From positions 1-41,969 of the forward strand of contig JADGJT010000155.1 of assembly GCA_027604005.1 (NCBI GenBank): a DNA stretch of 41,969 nt. The letters run 5' to 3'. Made by a program: the position numbers and the translations under genes. Shown here one piece after another: positions 12,591 to 26,200 of the stretch. The stretch comes from Dinochytrium kinnereticum. Its lineage: Eukaryota > Chytridiomycota > Chytridiomycetes > Chytridiales > Chytridiaceae. Numbering within the stretch: the first letter of the stretch is position 1; each line of letters opens with the position of its first letter. The notes below the pieces were generated by a model. That model worked only from the letters and a program-made list of their open reading frames with translations, did not search any database and was not told the origin of the DNA.

Positions 12591-13227
12591 GTCAACCGGT
12601 TTGACCTTGCCTGACACCACTGGCTTGATGGATTGGGAAGTCGAAAGGCGCTGGAATGGCCATCGATGAATTTAAGAAAACGTTTTTTGTCTCTCCCTTC
12701 GTCCCCCCCAATATGACACTGAAAGTTATTACCGTTCGTTATTGTTAGTTAGAAAAGGCTGAATATTATGGGCTTGTGAAACAAAAGTGGCCTAGCGTGT
12801 GTTGCCTTTGAAAGCTGTTGCGTTTGAGTCGTGATTCGCAATCCTTGTAAGCCATGAATGAGATTGCCATTGATGGCCATTCGCATGCAAGATTGCCGTC
12901 CTGCACACCCTGACCAAAAAAAAAACCTCCAACCATCGCCTTCCACTGAGCTCCACCTTACGATCAAGTCGTCTTTGCTTCTGAGCCTACTTATCAGAGG
13001 CCGTTGCGCAGGCGAGGGAGCTGGACCATCACATATACAACCATTGGGACAGGTGCCAAGCATAATTGACCAGCAGACGAAGGGTTACTGGTTTCCTGAT
13101 CGGCTGACTGAGTAGAGATATCGAAGCGCTTCCCTCCGAAGTCTTCCATTTCGCATAAAAGGGAGATAGGAAAAGACGAGAGAGCATTAGACTTTTGCCT
13201 TGGGATAGCCCTGCTAACTGGAAGACG
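12591..13227. other. intergenic region between CK2 alpha and the CIMAP-like gene
   Basis: No gene or RNA was recognised in this interval. It holds the 3' flank of the kinase gene and the promoter of the flagellar-protein gene, both on the plus strand. Frames present on either strand are short and lack conserved motifs. Confidence 0.6.
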
Positions 13228-14782
13228 ATGGGTACGGACGGTGACAAGGGAGGACAGACCAGCCTCCCAAAACTTCCGAAACAGCCCAAGAATGTCACAT
13301 CTTCATCTACGGGTGAGGCGCCAAAGGAGATTAAGATCGCTGCTAGGTCGAAAGGTGGGTTACTTCTTGTGTCGATGTGCTCCTTGGCAGGGTTTGGAGA
13401 CTAACCATATTCCCGCTTTGTTTTGAAGGACCTGGACCAGCTGCTTACACACTCCCTTCGTAAGTGGTCTTCATATGACTGATCGACGTGGCCAGTTTCA
13501 TATTCTTACCACGTACTCTTTGTTTAGAACAATCGGGCTGAACGCCAAGACTGGTAAACGCGCACCTGCATACTCGTTTGGCATCAAACTGAATTACGAG
13601 AAACGTGAGTGACGCGCTTCCTTCTCCTTTTTTTTCTTTTTCTTTATCATTAGGAGCAAGTGATAAAGAGAAAGGACTAAAATCATTATTTCTGGCATCA
13701 TGAAGTCGAGACTGCTGCTAGCGAGACACCGGGGCCCAACGCGTTTTTTCCACAAACCACTCGAACTGGTGCATCAAAGGGACCTGCATTCTCTCTTCAG
13801 GGAGGATTTAAGAAAGGAAGAAATGGTATATATTCAAGCATTTCAATGATTGGAATCTGTTATAACCTAAATTTTAGAGCTACCTGTCGAAACGTTTACG
13901 ATAAACCCCAACAATGCTGCCAACGGAGACACGGCTTCGAGAAGGGGTGAAATTAGTGACGTTGATACCCCTGGTAAGGATGATCCCCCTTACTTCTTAC
14001 ATCTTTATGATTTGCTAAATATTAAACAATAGGCCCTGGAAAGTACAACCCGACATACATCCCGTCAAAGGAGCCCAGAGCACCTGCTTATAGCATGGGT
14101 GGTCGAAGAAACAATGAGAAATGTTTGTTCAACTTATAACGAATTCTGCTAATTATTATCTTCAGTGAACATAAACCCTGGACCTGCGGAATGTTTGACT
14201 ATTTTTGATTATACATTTGGGCTAACATAATCCAACAGATACGATAAGCTCCACGCTAGGCTTGCACCCAGCGATCACCATGCCTGCTGCTGCGGCCTAC
14301 ACTATAAAACCTCCTCGACCTATGAAACGTAGGCTTTTCTTGTAAATACGACTTATTTACTAATCAAACCGACCCAAAACACCAAAAACAAAACAAACCC
14401 AGTCGAATCTTTCTCGCCGGGTCCAGCGGCTTACTCTGCACTTGATCCATCGAAGATAAAAAAATCAGCACCAGCTTATTCCCTTGGAAGCCGATGGCAC
14501 AATGAGACGGCCGAGAGCCCGTTCTCTGGACTTAAGGGTATGTACCTCAAACATACATTAGTATACAAGCTTATTCTTACTTGACTTTTTTCACTCTAAG
14601 ATGCATATGAAGTCCACACGGCAAATGGTGCGCTTGTTCAAGGCCCCACTCCCGGGCCAGGTCATTATTCTCCTAGCATTTACTACAGCAAGGAGGCCAC
14701 TCCGTCATTTTCGTTCCGCTGCAAACACAGCGAGTATGAGCTTTTTGTCCCCGATACGACTGAAGGCGAATTCATCTTTTAA
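13228..14782 (+). CDS. ODF3/CIMAP-like sperm-tail PG-rich repeat (SHIPPO) protein
   Basis: Likely axonemal or flagellar protein; relatives bind the lumen of ciliary microtubules. Exons: 13228-13354, 13429-13459, 13528-13604, 13706-13825, 13878-13973, 14033-14122, 14166-14192, 14239-14328, 14403-14537, 14601-14782; 324 aa. Seen: at least six PGP-type repeats, GPGPAAYTLP (about 43), TPGPNAFFP (86), TPGPGKYNPTY (149), NPGPAEYTI (184), SPGPAAYSAL (224) and TPGPGHYSPS (281). Several are preceded by the companion motif APAYSFG, APAYSMGGR or APAYSLGSR, as in SHIPPO1. Eight of nine introns are in phase 1, several falling at or just before a repeat. Exon 7 is only 27 nt and depends on donor GTTTGA, so it is the least certain. 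Presence of the family implies flagellated zoospores. Confidence 0.88.
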
Positions 14783-15279
14783 AGAAAGAGAAGATGTGAA
14801 GCTCACTAAACAAAGTGGCCGCGTGACAAACATTTTATTGCCCACCCTCATCCTCATCCGGAAAAAAAAACTCGGAGCATTTCATTCACCTCGCATAGTC
14901 AAGCCTGGAAAGGGCCCTATCCTTTATTTCGGGTTCGAAGTTTTCTGGGGACCTTTCCTTTCGTTTGATATATGATTGTTATTCATTTTAACTGCTCCTA
15001 TTTCTTTTTTTATTTATTTTCCCTTCTTTGCTGGTTCTTTCCACCTTTTTTCAGTTTTTCATTATTATTCTTCTCTTATTGTAAAAAGACCGCAAAAAGG
15101 CGACTAGTTGTTGGGCGAGCATGGAAGCAAGCAAATATTATTTCGAATTATATCACAATTTTTGCTTTTTACAATCTTCTTGAGATCCCTCATTCTCTGC
15201 CGTTGATTCATCAATCATCCTCTTCTCTCTAGCCAGCTTGTAAGAAACTCAACCAAATCTTTGATGAGCTAGTCTTTGG
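14783..15279. other. convergent intergenic region
   Basis: This interval lies between the 3' ends of the CIMAP-like gene (+) and TRM5 (-). It is T-rich on the plus strand around 14990-15080 and has no convincing frame. It probably holds the two terminator or polyadenylation regions. Confidence 0.6.
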
Positions 15280-17110
15280 TTACCTTGCTTTTGGTTCCGC
15301 AAATACCACTTCCCTGGGGAGGCGGAACGTGATGCAAAGCATCTCCTTTTTGGGGGATACTCCACGGACCTTAACAATTTTGATCAAGTTATCACCTATT
15401 TTCGCGCCGAGATAGGATTCTGCTCGCTATAAATTGCTAATCAGATCCCCATAATATGTGAATCAATCCATCGAATTACCTTTACAACATCCTCCTCTTT
15501 CTCTTCCACCTTGTGGGCAAAGCAATGGCAATGAACGATGGGCATCGGGTGGTCATCAGGAATCAAAGACTTGTACTTGTAAAGCAGTCCATGAAAAGAA
15601 TCTATGCCGAAAAGTTAATCCCCCACACAGTCCACTAGAGCCAATACCCAAAAACTCGATAGCAGTTCCAGGAAGGTTCATGACGTATTGGCTAAACATT
15701 TTGAATCCGGGCTCGGCGTATTTGGGAAGAGTAGGAAGCTCTTCCACTGGGGCCGGAGTTTTTGCCATACCAGATGCGTCCTTGTTCTTCAACCTCTTTT
15801 CTTTCTTCGGCGGTGCTTTTCCCAGCAACTCTTTGATGACCGCTTCGTTATTCAGATCCTCCAGTGATGTTCGGACAAATTCACGACCATCACTGTTGTA
15901 GCCTTTCACCAGATGGGCCACCTTGCAAAAACATTGAAATAGAATTGATTAGAGAGATAAACAAAGAAAGAAAAAGGTTGATAAAAACGGGGAAGAAGCC
16001 GCAGAAACCAAAAAAAAAATAAAATAATACTGATATACCTTATTTAGCGCAATATTCTCTATAAGATACTTGTACGAGACTGGATTCAAGTCATTTGAAA
16101 ACACAAGGCACCCAACATTCTTAGCAGCCGGCACAGCAAAAGGCCCCACACCACCAAAAACGTCGCAGACAAGGTCGTTCTTGTTGAAAGTTCTCACAAT
16201 GCGATCATGTTCACCCTGCAGACGAGAGTTCCAATACACAGCTGAGAAATCGACTTTGAACCTGCAGTTACTTTCTTTCTATTACAAAAATTAGCTCGTT
16301 GATTGATAACGCCTCTCACAATCTCGGCTATCATTTGATCCTCGCCAGCGAGGAGTTCCATCTTAAAGAAGCGAAAAGTGTGATCGATCGAGTCTGTTTT
16401 GTTCACGACGGTTCTGATGTACTTGTTTTTCTTTGTGGACAAGCTTTAGTGGATAATGTGCAATTTAACATTGATCATACATCCAAGAGAACCTCCCCGA
16501 TGATCGATTTGTAAGGAAGGTACTGATCTCGTAGATTCAAATGAGCTTGACATAAAAATGAGCTGTTGATAAAGAAGGTCGTAATCTTACCAATATGCCC
16601 AATCATCTCAAATGACCCTGGTACTTCGAGCTCATCCGGAAGAATAGACCGAAGGATCTGGTCTTTCTACTATTTAGAAATATTTGCTATGCGTTGTCTT
16701 TACCCGCAGTCCAGTAATCGTATCCCAAACTCAGGGTGTACTGAGAAGGTTCAGCTCCAACTGAAGTAGCAAACTCCTGCACGCCTGCTGGAAGCGACTC
16801 AAAATCTATGTATACATTTAATGTATCGTAGGGCAATGTTGCGCCTACTGTCGGCAGTTGCAACAGCGGGATCCAGCAATAGTAATCTTGTGGGTCTTAG
16901 AGAAGGTGCTGCCGGATCTTCCACTATGGACGGTAGCCTCGGCACATCCAGGCGGGTTCCCTCCAAACGCTGCATAGCCTCTGTGCATGAGCTTGACGGG
17001 ATGCGCAGGGCGGCGAGGTTGAAGGACTTCTTGAAGAGATCTCTGTTGAGGGCGACCATGCCCTTATTCATGGGGGGCAATAAGGCAGCCATTGCGACTG
17101 AGATTGTCAT
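15280..17110 (-). CDS. TRM5: tRNA (guanine-37-N1)-methyltransferase Trm5
   Basis: Transfers a methyl group from S-adenosylmethionine to N1 of G37 next to the anticodon, preventing +1 frameshifts. Exons 5'-3': 17110-16849, 16805-16704, 16662-16591, 16545-16481, 16430-16320, 16278-16039, 15921-15648, 15601-15480, 15426-15280; 464 aa, normal for the family. Seen in order: [15 protein letters not shown] at the N-terminus, [27 protein letters not shown], the [10 protein letters not shown] motif, the SAM-binding [15 protein letters not shown], the catalytic NLP in [11 protein letters not shown], and a C-terminal MPIVHCHCF strand. Start choice is uncertain: in-frame ATGs lie at 17146, 17110 and 17092. 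The start lies 158 nt from the stop of the ATR gene on the same strand. Confidence 0.93.
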
Positions 17111-17267
17111 AGACTCTTTTCTTCTTTTACACACACAGTCATGCAAGTGTATTTACAAAATAATATTTACAACCCGCTAATCTAACGCGGTGAAGTAAAG
17201 ATGAAGTAAATAGGGATCGAGGGGCGCTTGGAACTTGATGCGGAGGGGGAAAAAAATGGAAGTGATA

Positions 17268-20200
17268 TTAAAGATATGCTGCCCATCCTGAAGATTTCAT
17301 TAGGTAAGAGAACAGAATGTGGAGACCCACCTATGTACATAACAGCCAGGTTCTTGGGATCGGTCGCCTCAGCTATTAAATCCTGAACCTGCCCCTCGAC
17401 ACCAAGCTGAAAGCCAGTCTTAGTGACTCCTTTTAGCTTCGAATCAATAGTTCGCAGGTGCTTCAGAGCCTCCTCATTTTCAATCTCGCCTGTCCCATCC
17501 CTAAAGGATCCCTTTACACTTGAAGACCGCCGGGACCATTCACAAAGAGGATCATGGATGAATGTTTCTAGGACGGCAACAAGTGATTCCCTATTCGCCC
17601 GAAGGACACGAAGAGAATTTTCGCAAGCTTTTCGGAATACACCTGAGTAATGACCACTCAGTTTCATCGTTCCGCAAATAAGCAACGCACCTTCCGTCCC
17701 GGATATCCCAAAAGCATCGACCATGTTATGCGTCAATCGGAAGGGGACGACCTCTGGCCGTTCAAACGTAGCACCCTTTTAACGAGCTCAATTGTGAAAT
17801 AACTATTGGAGTTACCTTCTCAAAGAGACAGTTCAAATCCACATGAACGCAAGCCCCAGTGAGTTCATCAAACAAAATATTCTCTCCATGCCGATCTCCC
17901 AACCTGTGAAAGTTAGGGTTTTACAGCAACTGAAACATACCCCACAATATATCCAACCATAGACATTGTGGCGACGGTCGCAGAATAGGTTAAGCGACTA
18001 AGAAACCATTTCGTCGGCTCGGGAAATGTCTCCAAAAGCCATTCATGAAAGACGGGGGGAAACCTAGAGTATTATTGCTTCGTGTTTCTAACACTATTCG
18101 TACCTGGGAAGCACCTGCTTTACGAATATTTCATCCACAGCAGGAGTTTTTTGGTCGAGAAGCATTTTCACATCTTGCGGCTGTTCGCGGAACGATATTA
18201 ATTAGCTCGACTAAAGGGAAAAGAGGGCGGGCTTTTGAACAATAGCTTACCTGAACGCCTATGCTCTTAGATTTGTAGTTCTTCACAAGAATGTTTCTAA
18301 ATCCGGCCGTATTCTCAACCCACTCGATGATACCGCACTCTTCATTAAGTGGAATAACCGCATATGTGCGAACATGCAAATTCCGTCGTCTGCTCTCGGC
18401 ATCTTTCTTGAGCAATCGATTGATTAGCGAGTTGAACTCCATCAGTCGCGCATCCTTTCTCAGATCATCCTTTGGCTTCAAAAGAAAATTAAAGCACTTC
18501 CCATTTGATCCAAGAACTTGAATTTTTCTAGGCTTCTGAAGAGAATTCATAACCTCGATTTCGTCATAAAATTCTAAGTAGCGTTCAGATATGAAAAAAA
18601 ATATGCTATGAGCTTACTCTTAAAGGTAGGTGCCTCGATCGGGAAAGGATTGTGGGAAGTGAGGGTCGAGTTATCTGTGGGCAGTGTGACATTTAAAGTG
18701 CTCTGTAGAGGGAGAATCATGGATGAAGGCGCCAAGAGCTTAAGGGTACCGAAGTCTTTCGACATATTGAGCATTGTTTCTCTGCCCTTGATTTGGAAGT
18801 TGCAGAGATTTAACAGCTCGTCGGTCAATTTCTGTCCATCCTAGGTATCAATGTGAGCATAAAAAACCGCAATAAAGTAACGTTCTTACCATAACAAGCG
18901 ATTTAAGCTTTGGGCTATGTGCCAGGATTTGTGGATCCGACTAAAAAACGTCTTTAATTCATCAAAGTATCTAAAGAGTTCAAAGAAAAGGCCCAAACCT
19001 TAGCTTTATCAAGAATGGCATTGCACCTAGCCGCCCGAACCTTATATCGGCTTTTACTTACGCTGACAAGATGCCAAAGTGTTTGGTGTGGATAGGATTG
19101 AAGTACCCTCAGTATAATCAACTCTAAAACCGCGTGCACCTGACGATTGATATGACATAATCGCGAGATGATCTGAGGAAGAGCCGTCAAAAACTGATAA
19201 GATGGAATCTTATCAATCAATCTCTTTATTAAGCGATTAATTTGGCCGAAAATAGTATTGACCCTTTTAACTAATAAGTAAGCAGCTTTAAAACTAAAAC
19301 TTACTCATTGGAATCGCTTTTCTTAGCCTGCTGCGTCCCACTTTCAAGCCAAAGTGTCAGCAACCTTGGAAGAGTCTGATAGATAAACTGGGTGCCGTAA
19401 GTAAGCGCCCGGGCATAGTTTTTGCAGACGTAGTAGTTTATAGTCGATGGATTTCTAACATGGATTAAAAAAAAAAAGGATTACAATATCTAACATGCTA
19501 CTTCTTTTGGATGTTAGATTCTTATCAGTATCCAAAAGTTTATTATAGAAGCGGCCTAAGAAGAAATAGGCCTTCTCCCACCTGAAGAAAGAGAATTTAG
19601 TAGAAATAAGAAACAACCAAAAATAAATTTAGGTTTGACTGGTACATACTCAGGTTGAAGCGACGTGACGGCAGTGTACATCTCTGAAATAACCGTCGCA
19701 TTACCAATCCCATTCTCATCCATCCTTCTCGCTAGCAACAGTGCCGACTAATGATGTTTATAAAGCTGCGCATTCTCCCAAAATACCTTAGCCTCAATAA
19801 AAGCCGCAGACTTAACATCAAGCTGATTATCACGAGCAAGTATGAAAATCTCAGACCCTGCCCGAGAAATATCTGATATTATCGACCCCTGCCTCTCTAA
19901 AATACTAGCAGGGCTGCCAACTTTTGCAACATTCTTTTGCATCTTCATAGCAAACTGAAGCTCCTGAATAGCCTTATACGATTGCCCTTTCTCAGTAAGC
20001 CACTTTGCCTTCTCGATGATAACACCAGGGGCATTTAATTGCACAGCGTGAAGAATAGCGCTGAAGGCTGGCTCAATATGCCCCGCTTTCCGCATAACTT
20101 TAGCTGTTTGCAACCATATACGCCCGCTTTCAATCTCACGGTCGCGGGTGTCCAATTGGATAATGCTGAAGAAGGTATGTTAAATGCAAAACAAGATTAT

Positions 20201-23200
20201 TATTACCCTAAATCATTTAAAAGGATACGTCTTAAGTTTAATACAGGCTCCCGGACTTTTAATGACGAAACCGTAATCTTTAAGCGAGAGTCCCAAGACT
20301 TCAACAGTTCCTCTGCATTGCCTTAAATCAAGGTCATTTTTAATACATGAAGCGAAGCTCACCATACGATTTCTGAAACGTAAAGACGCTTTCAATCTCA
20401 TACAGCATATGTAGCTTTAACGTGAGATCATAACCTCTCAAATAGCTTTCCATACTCGCTGCCGCAAGCGGTGCCATTAATTTCTCCCTAGTATCCTTTA
20501 ACTCCTTTACAAAAACCTCCTCCTTATTATCCCTCGCAGCAAGGAGAAGTTTCCCAATCGAAACCTCAAACCTAGATTCATGAGGCTGATGAATAGATTC
20601 CTCCAGTAAAGACCACGATCCAAGTCTCCAACACGCTTCAATGGAATGTGAACGAAGAATAGGCTCCCATTCGCTATACCGGGAGATGATTCCATTGATA
20701 TGGTTCAACATGGTTTCTGAAGACCAAAAAAAGGGTTAGTAACGTGAAGTCTGCAAACTTGAAAAAAGTCAAATGCCTACCAAAATGCCCAAGATTCTTT
20801 AAGCAATTAATCAACCCAATATGCAAACCCAGCTTATCTGGGTTCCTCTGCACCGAAATCTCATAGCAAGTCTGCGCAGCCGTCCATCGTCCCGCCGATT
20901 CATGCTCCAAAATCTGTTGCTCAAGCGACGGACTTAAGAACAATGTAGCGATTCCATCCATGCTATCAGGTTCGTCGAGATGAGAATAAATCTTTTGCAA
21001 ATGAGCATAAAGCGACTGCATATCTTGATCGCCGCGGCGTTTTCGTTCAGCTCGAATGTATTGTTCAAAATGCATTAAAGCTCGAGCGTAGGCTTTGCAT
21101 CTGTAGGACGCATTAGCCATCAAGTCTTGCGGGATCTGGAGGAGAAGTTTTTCGACTTTAGACCGTTGGGCGTCTAGGTCGTCCACATCGTCCACGTTCA
21201 AAAATTTTCCAGACCGTCTCGCATTGATCGCTTTCTTCTTCCCCAAGTCTTGCCTGCGAAGGCGTATCCAGAGTGTAAGGTGATCAACGAGTGAAAAAAT
21301 TGTCTAAAACATTAAAAACAGTTAATGCGTTTAGGTATAACCTGGCAGCACAAGTGCCGCGAGTCGAAATCCGACGAATCTCCAACTTCTAGGGACTCAT
21401 TATCCTTAAGAACTGCCAAAAGTTCATTCTGAACTTGAGTTAGCTGCTCAGCATCACCCGTTGTCAGTGTCTGAAGTACAAGATGTGGCAACAAATAAAG
21501 CGCTACGTTGATGTTCTGCTCAGCAACAGTTTTGCAAGCCAATAGCAGTCTCCTGGCATCTTCTCCATTGATCCTTAACAATAGGTCAACAACCCAAGCC
21601 TGAAGCCATTCCTTGTATCCTGGTCGGTATTGATAGATCGGATAAAGTTCTGCCTTCGTCACAGCGCTATTTGATCGATACTGCGACGACAAAAGAGGCT
21701 GAATAACCTCAATAACAATTCTCGGAAAGCCATTCCAAATCATCATTAACCTGGACTTCTTGCCGTGAGTCATGCTCCCAACAACTCGGGAATCTATTCG
21801 CTTATCGCTCGAGTCCTTTTCTCCCTGCACAAGCTCTGAAGTGAATCCGCAAAACCGAAGAACCTCTTGAATCGCGTAAGAGATATGATCTTGGGCCTTA
21901 GTGCTTTGAGCAGACCGAAACGCTGGTGCTAACTGTTTCTCTACAAGGCGACATGCAAACCGAATAGTCGAATCACTTGAAGCAAAAATATCCAGCTGAA
22001 CCTCCTTATCCGACGCAATATTTATATCAACCCGTGCAGGATCTACAGCTCCCAGGATCCCAATGCACTCACAACAGGCCAATTGAATATCTGGTCGAGA
22101 GCCGTTATACCTCTTACAAGTTTCCAGTAAACATCGTATGGTGTCATTAATGGTTTCGCTGACAGTATCGGCAAGCATCTCAGTCTGAAGATAAGTCTGA
22201 TGCTTTGTCAAAATAAACTGTAACTCGGATAAGGACCCCTTAGTGACATCCGGATTCTCATTCGAGACTCCCTTCGCGACCGCGCGAAGTCTCTCGAGAA
22301 TGGGCACAGTGGCACGGTACCTTTCGATACTTTTTCGAATTAAGTCAAATTGGGATGATTCGGGAAAAGGGCATAACTCATCAAAGAACCTATTCAGGGC
22401 TACTGCGTTTTGAATGAATAGGTATTCACAGATCTTAAGAAGCAACCGCCTCTCCTCTGATGAATAGTCCGCGTCGTACTTTAGCAAGATAGCGGTAATT
22501 TGATTGAGAATAGGCCCAATATTTCCAACTCCCAGCGTCTTGATCAAAGTGAACCAAACGTTAAGCGATACCATTCTCAGAAATGGTCTTTCTAAAGTAG
22601 TTTGCAGAGTCGCAACAACCTTCAAAAATCAGAAATCTTAACGGAAAACAAATACTAATACCTGAGACACCATCGAATACAACCGCGGACCAATAATAAT
22701 GATCAACTCATCTAAGCTCTTAACAATTTTGAGTTTTTTTGCTCTCGTGTTCCGATGTCGAACGTCATAAATATTCTCATTTATAAACGAAAGCATCCCT
22801 AAGAAATGTCCCCTCAAAAACTCCGAAAGCGAATCAAAATCAGACATTTTCTCTCCATTCGAGCTCATTTGACCACAAACAATCTCAAGCGCATTTCTCG
22901 CCTTTGTGAAAGTCAAAATTGATGTCTACGAATTTGCTATACCTTAACACGTCGCGCCTCACTAGGATCACCCAACTCAATAGCAAGTTTCCGAACCAGA
23001 TTTAACGCATCAGATTTGATCAACGAAATCATTGTTATCGACTGACCACCAACAAGGTCAATAAGAAACCTGATAGAAGGAGCCATCGTCTTTGGGTCCA
23101 ACATGAAAATAGCTGACAAGATATGATGAATCTCCTTGACGCACAATACCGAAATATGGGTATGCAACACGCTGGTAGCAAGTCTTGAGATCATCTCACC

Positions 23201-26200
23201 CTTTTGCTCAATAACTAGATAAGGAAGGGTAAACTCGAGGGTTATTTCAACAAAGTCCTTCAGGCTCATGCTTAAGAGCGACGCGAATTCCTTCATTAAG
23301 CCAGGGATATGAGCTCTTTCGATTAAGAACATGCTTATTATTGACAAGAAGGGAGAAATCATTTCAAAGACAGTGTTCCCTCGTGCCTTCGCCAAACTTT
23401 TAATCTGAATAATTTAATTAGTTGCGAAAAACTCACTAGGAGACGTACGGCAGTATGTACAGAGTACTTTACCACAAGGTTGCTGACTGCAAAACATTTC
23501 GCTAGTCCTAGAAGTATACTTCCAAGAACTTCTTCGTCCGCAGTCCTTACCAATACATTAGCACCTTTTTCCGGTTCTGAATTATTACCGGCCGACGTGT
23601 TCAAAAGCAGCAATTAGCGTCAGAATAATCCCATTATCTTTTAACTCTATAAAAGACGTTGCCTCCTCCACAAAGAGGATACTATTTCTATTGATTATCT
23701 TGGATTCCACAGTATCATCCGCCCCACAACTTATTGTAAGGCACGGCAAAATAACGCTATCAAAAGATTTAGCAATCTACAAAAACAGAAAGAAAGAAAA
23801 AAAAAAACAAACCTCGCCTGTGCTCTAACTACCTGCAACCGGCTGCCTAGACACTTCAAAACATCTGCAAGCATCGGCTCCTCCTCAAAACCAAATTCTT
23901 TAATAACCCCATGTCGAACCAATCGGTGCAGAGATTTAAGAGCGCAAGTTCGAACAGTTGCGCTGAACGAATTGGAAAAATATTTTCGGAAGTTTCGCCA
24001 GTGTGAGATGGAGATCTGGCGGTGGCTGAGGGGAACGAGTTGAGGATGATCGCTTAACGGGTCATCGCAGACGTGGCAGTAAAAGCAAGGTCTCGAGGAC
24101 AAAGAAGGAAAGGCTTCACAGTCGCGAAGAAATTGTCGTTGATTGAGAGTCTTAGCATAGGCGCACCCTGCAAATCCAATACTTCGAGTTATGAGCAGAT
24201 TATTATCTTCGTCTTCGTTCTCTGAGGATGGAGAGCTACCAAAACGAAAACGGACACTGGAATTAGCAAAAAAAAAAAAAAATATGTAGTCAACAGAAAC
24301 CTCACCTCAAAGTCTCTGTGATCTTCCGCATATCCGCCGCATCGTTAAAATAAAGCAACGAATGAAGCCGCCAAGTCTCAGCCTTAACCAAGTTCATCGT
24401 CGCAGACTCCGACGTGTAATGAAACAAGGCCTCAACAATATACCCATGTAATTCCCCCGGTATTCCCGATGCCATCGCAAGCAAACCCTTAACACAAGAC
24501 AAATGTATCTCCTCCGAGAAATACATGCGAGATAACCAAGACTTATCAAACGCAGATTCCGAACCCTTCTCAATACTGAAAAACGCCTCTGCGGATACCT
24601 TAAAGTTATCGCAGAATCCTGTGACAGCGTGTATGGGGTTGTTTTGTTGAATGGCCAGGCTAAAGGACGGTAAGAGGAGAAGCCAGGCAAAGTGAACAAT
24701 GGTTTCGCTTAAAACTGATTTAGTGTCGATTTCATGAAGGCAGATAGCTCGAATAGTGTTTGCGATAACAGTGATTGAGAATTCTTCTTCTTCGGCCAGT
24801 CGAACCTCCTACTTAGTGTTCAAAATTGATATCCAATAAAAAAGCATACCCCATCTGTTGCTTCAGATAGACGGCGTAAAAGAGATTTTAAAAGACATGT
24901 TGACAAATGACGAGCTCCTTCAAAAATGTCCTCAACCATGCTTTTCTCTATCTCTGGCAGTAAGATTAACTGTAGTGGAACTTGCGTTAACGTTGTTGAC
25001 AAACGACCCTAAGGATGTCACCGGCCAATACCGCGTCAGCCATCCAGAAAAAAAAATCACATTATTATCGCACCTCTGATAAACACCGAGCCGCATTTGA
25101 GAAGTAATCCAAAAATGTTTCCTTAATCGCAAGAGAGACGTTTCTAAAGTCGTTAACTCCAAGTCATCGCAGACTCTTACGCTTCTTCGAGGTGTCTATT
25201 CTTATTCCATCCACAGATCTGCTCCAAAGACTCGATCTCTACACTCTCCGTCTTCCTTCTTTTTCTGCAAATATCAATAAAGTTATTATTCTAATCTTTA
25301 CCTCGCGTTTGTAACCTCGTATTTTATGGATTTCTGAGTTTATCAGGATACATAATACAAGTGGGTATACCTTAGTTCTCGCCACCAAATGAGATAGAAT
25401 AGAAAGTACAGGTTCTCGGAAGCAAAGAGTGGACGTATACGTAATCAAATTGTGAAGAGAGGACTGTGTTAATGGTACACATTCGTACATTACAGTGCGG
25501 CAAAGAATGCCGAGAATTTGGCACTAAGCATGGTTAATATTCTTGCACATTACAAAGAAACACCTTTAGGGAGTCTGAGTGTAATTGTGTAAAATAGGGC
25601 GGTTGAGTATAAAGGAGAGTTTTGGCGGATACTATAATAAAGTCATCCTTCGATATGATCCCGGAAGCGTTTTCTATTACAAGCTTAAAAGTCTGTGCTG
25701 CCGTTTCCTCAAATTCCTTGAGATCCACATTAGTACTCAGTCTAACTGAGTTGATCCGCAGCTCGAATATTCGTTCGGCAACTTGGAAAAAAGTCTGCAG
25801 TATATTTCCGGCGTACATCTCGGGGATATGGTCTGACGTCATTGCAGTAACTCGCCATAAAGACAGCAGCACCTAAAAATAGCAATAATAAGCGAAAGGG
25901 GCCAAAAACGATAGTACTTTTGCCTGATCTAAGTCACTTTTTTTAAGAGCTTGATTTAGCCCCATACATGAAAGTGCCCATATGCGATGACAAAGGGGGA
26001 TGGATATATCTGATCGTGGTATAAGCGCAACTAATAGCCTGCAAACATGAAGACATGTGAGTCGAAGATGAAGTGGGTCCTGAATATGAAGCTCGAAAAG
26101 CTTATGATACGCGTCCTAAAAGTAGGTTGTAAGTTTCTTCATGAAAAATACAAGTTAACCATTCCAGACTCGTCATTATCATATCTTTTCAAGTTAGCCT

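Noticed and set aside
22926..22942. A 17-nt intron in the ATR gene that would also restore the frame
   Set aside because: Far below any other intron here. Using the next acceptor gives a 41-nt intron (22902-22942) with the same frame and normal size.
23405..23436. A 32-nt intron in the ATR gene with donor GTGAGT
   Set aside because: An upstream GTACGT donor gives a 44-nt intron in the same frame, matching the size distribution. RNA data could reverse this.
25061..25190. Alternative ATR exon in another frame (a Leu/Arg-rich 76-residue frame)
   Set aside because: It needs a weak donor and gives no family-like sequence. The GTAAGA donor at 25180 and acceptor at 25144 give a continuous, sensible protein.
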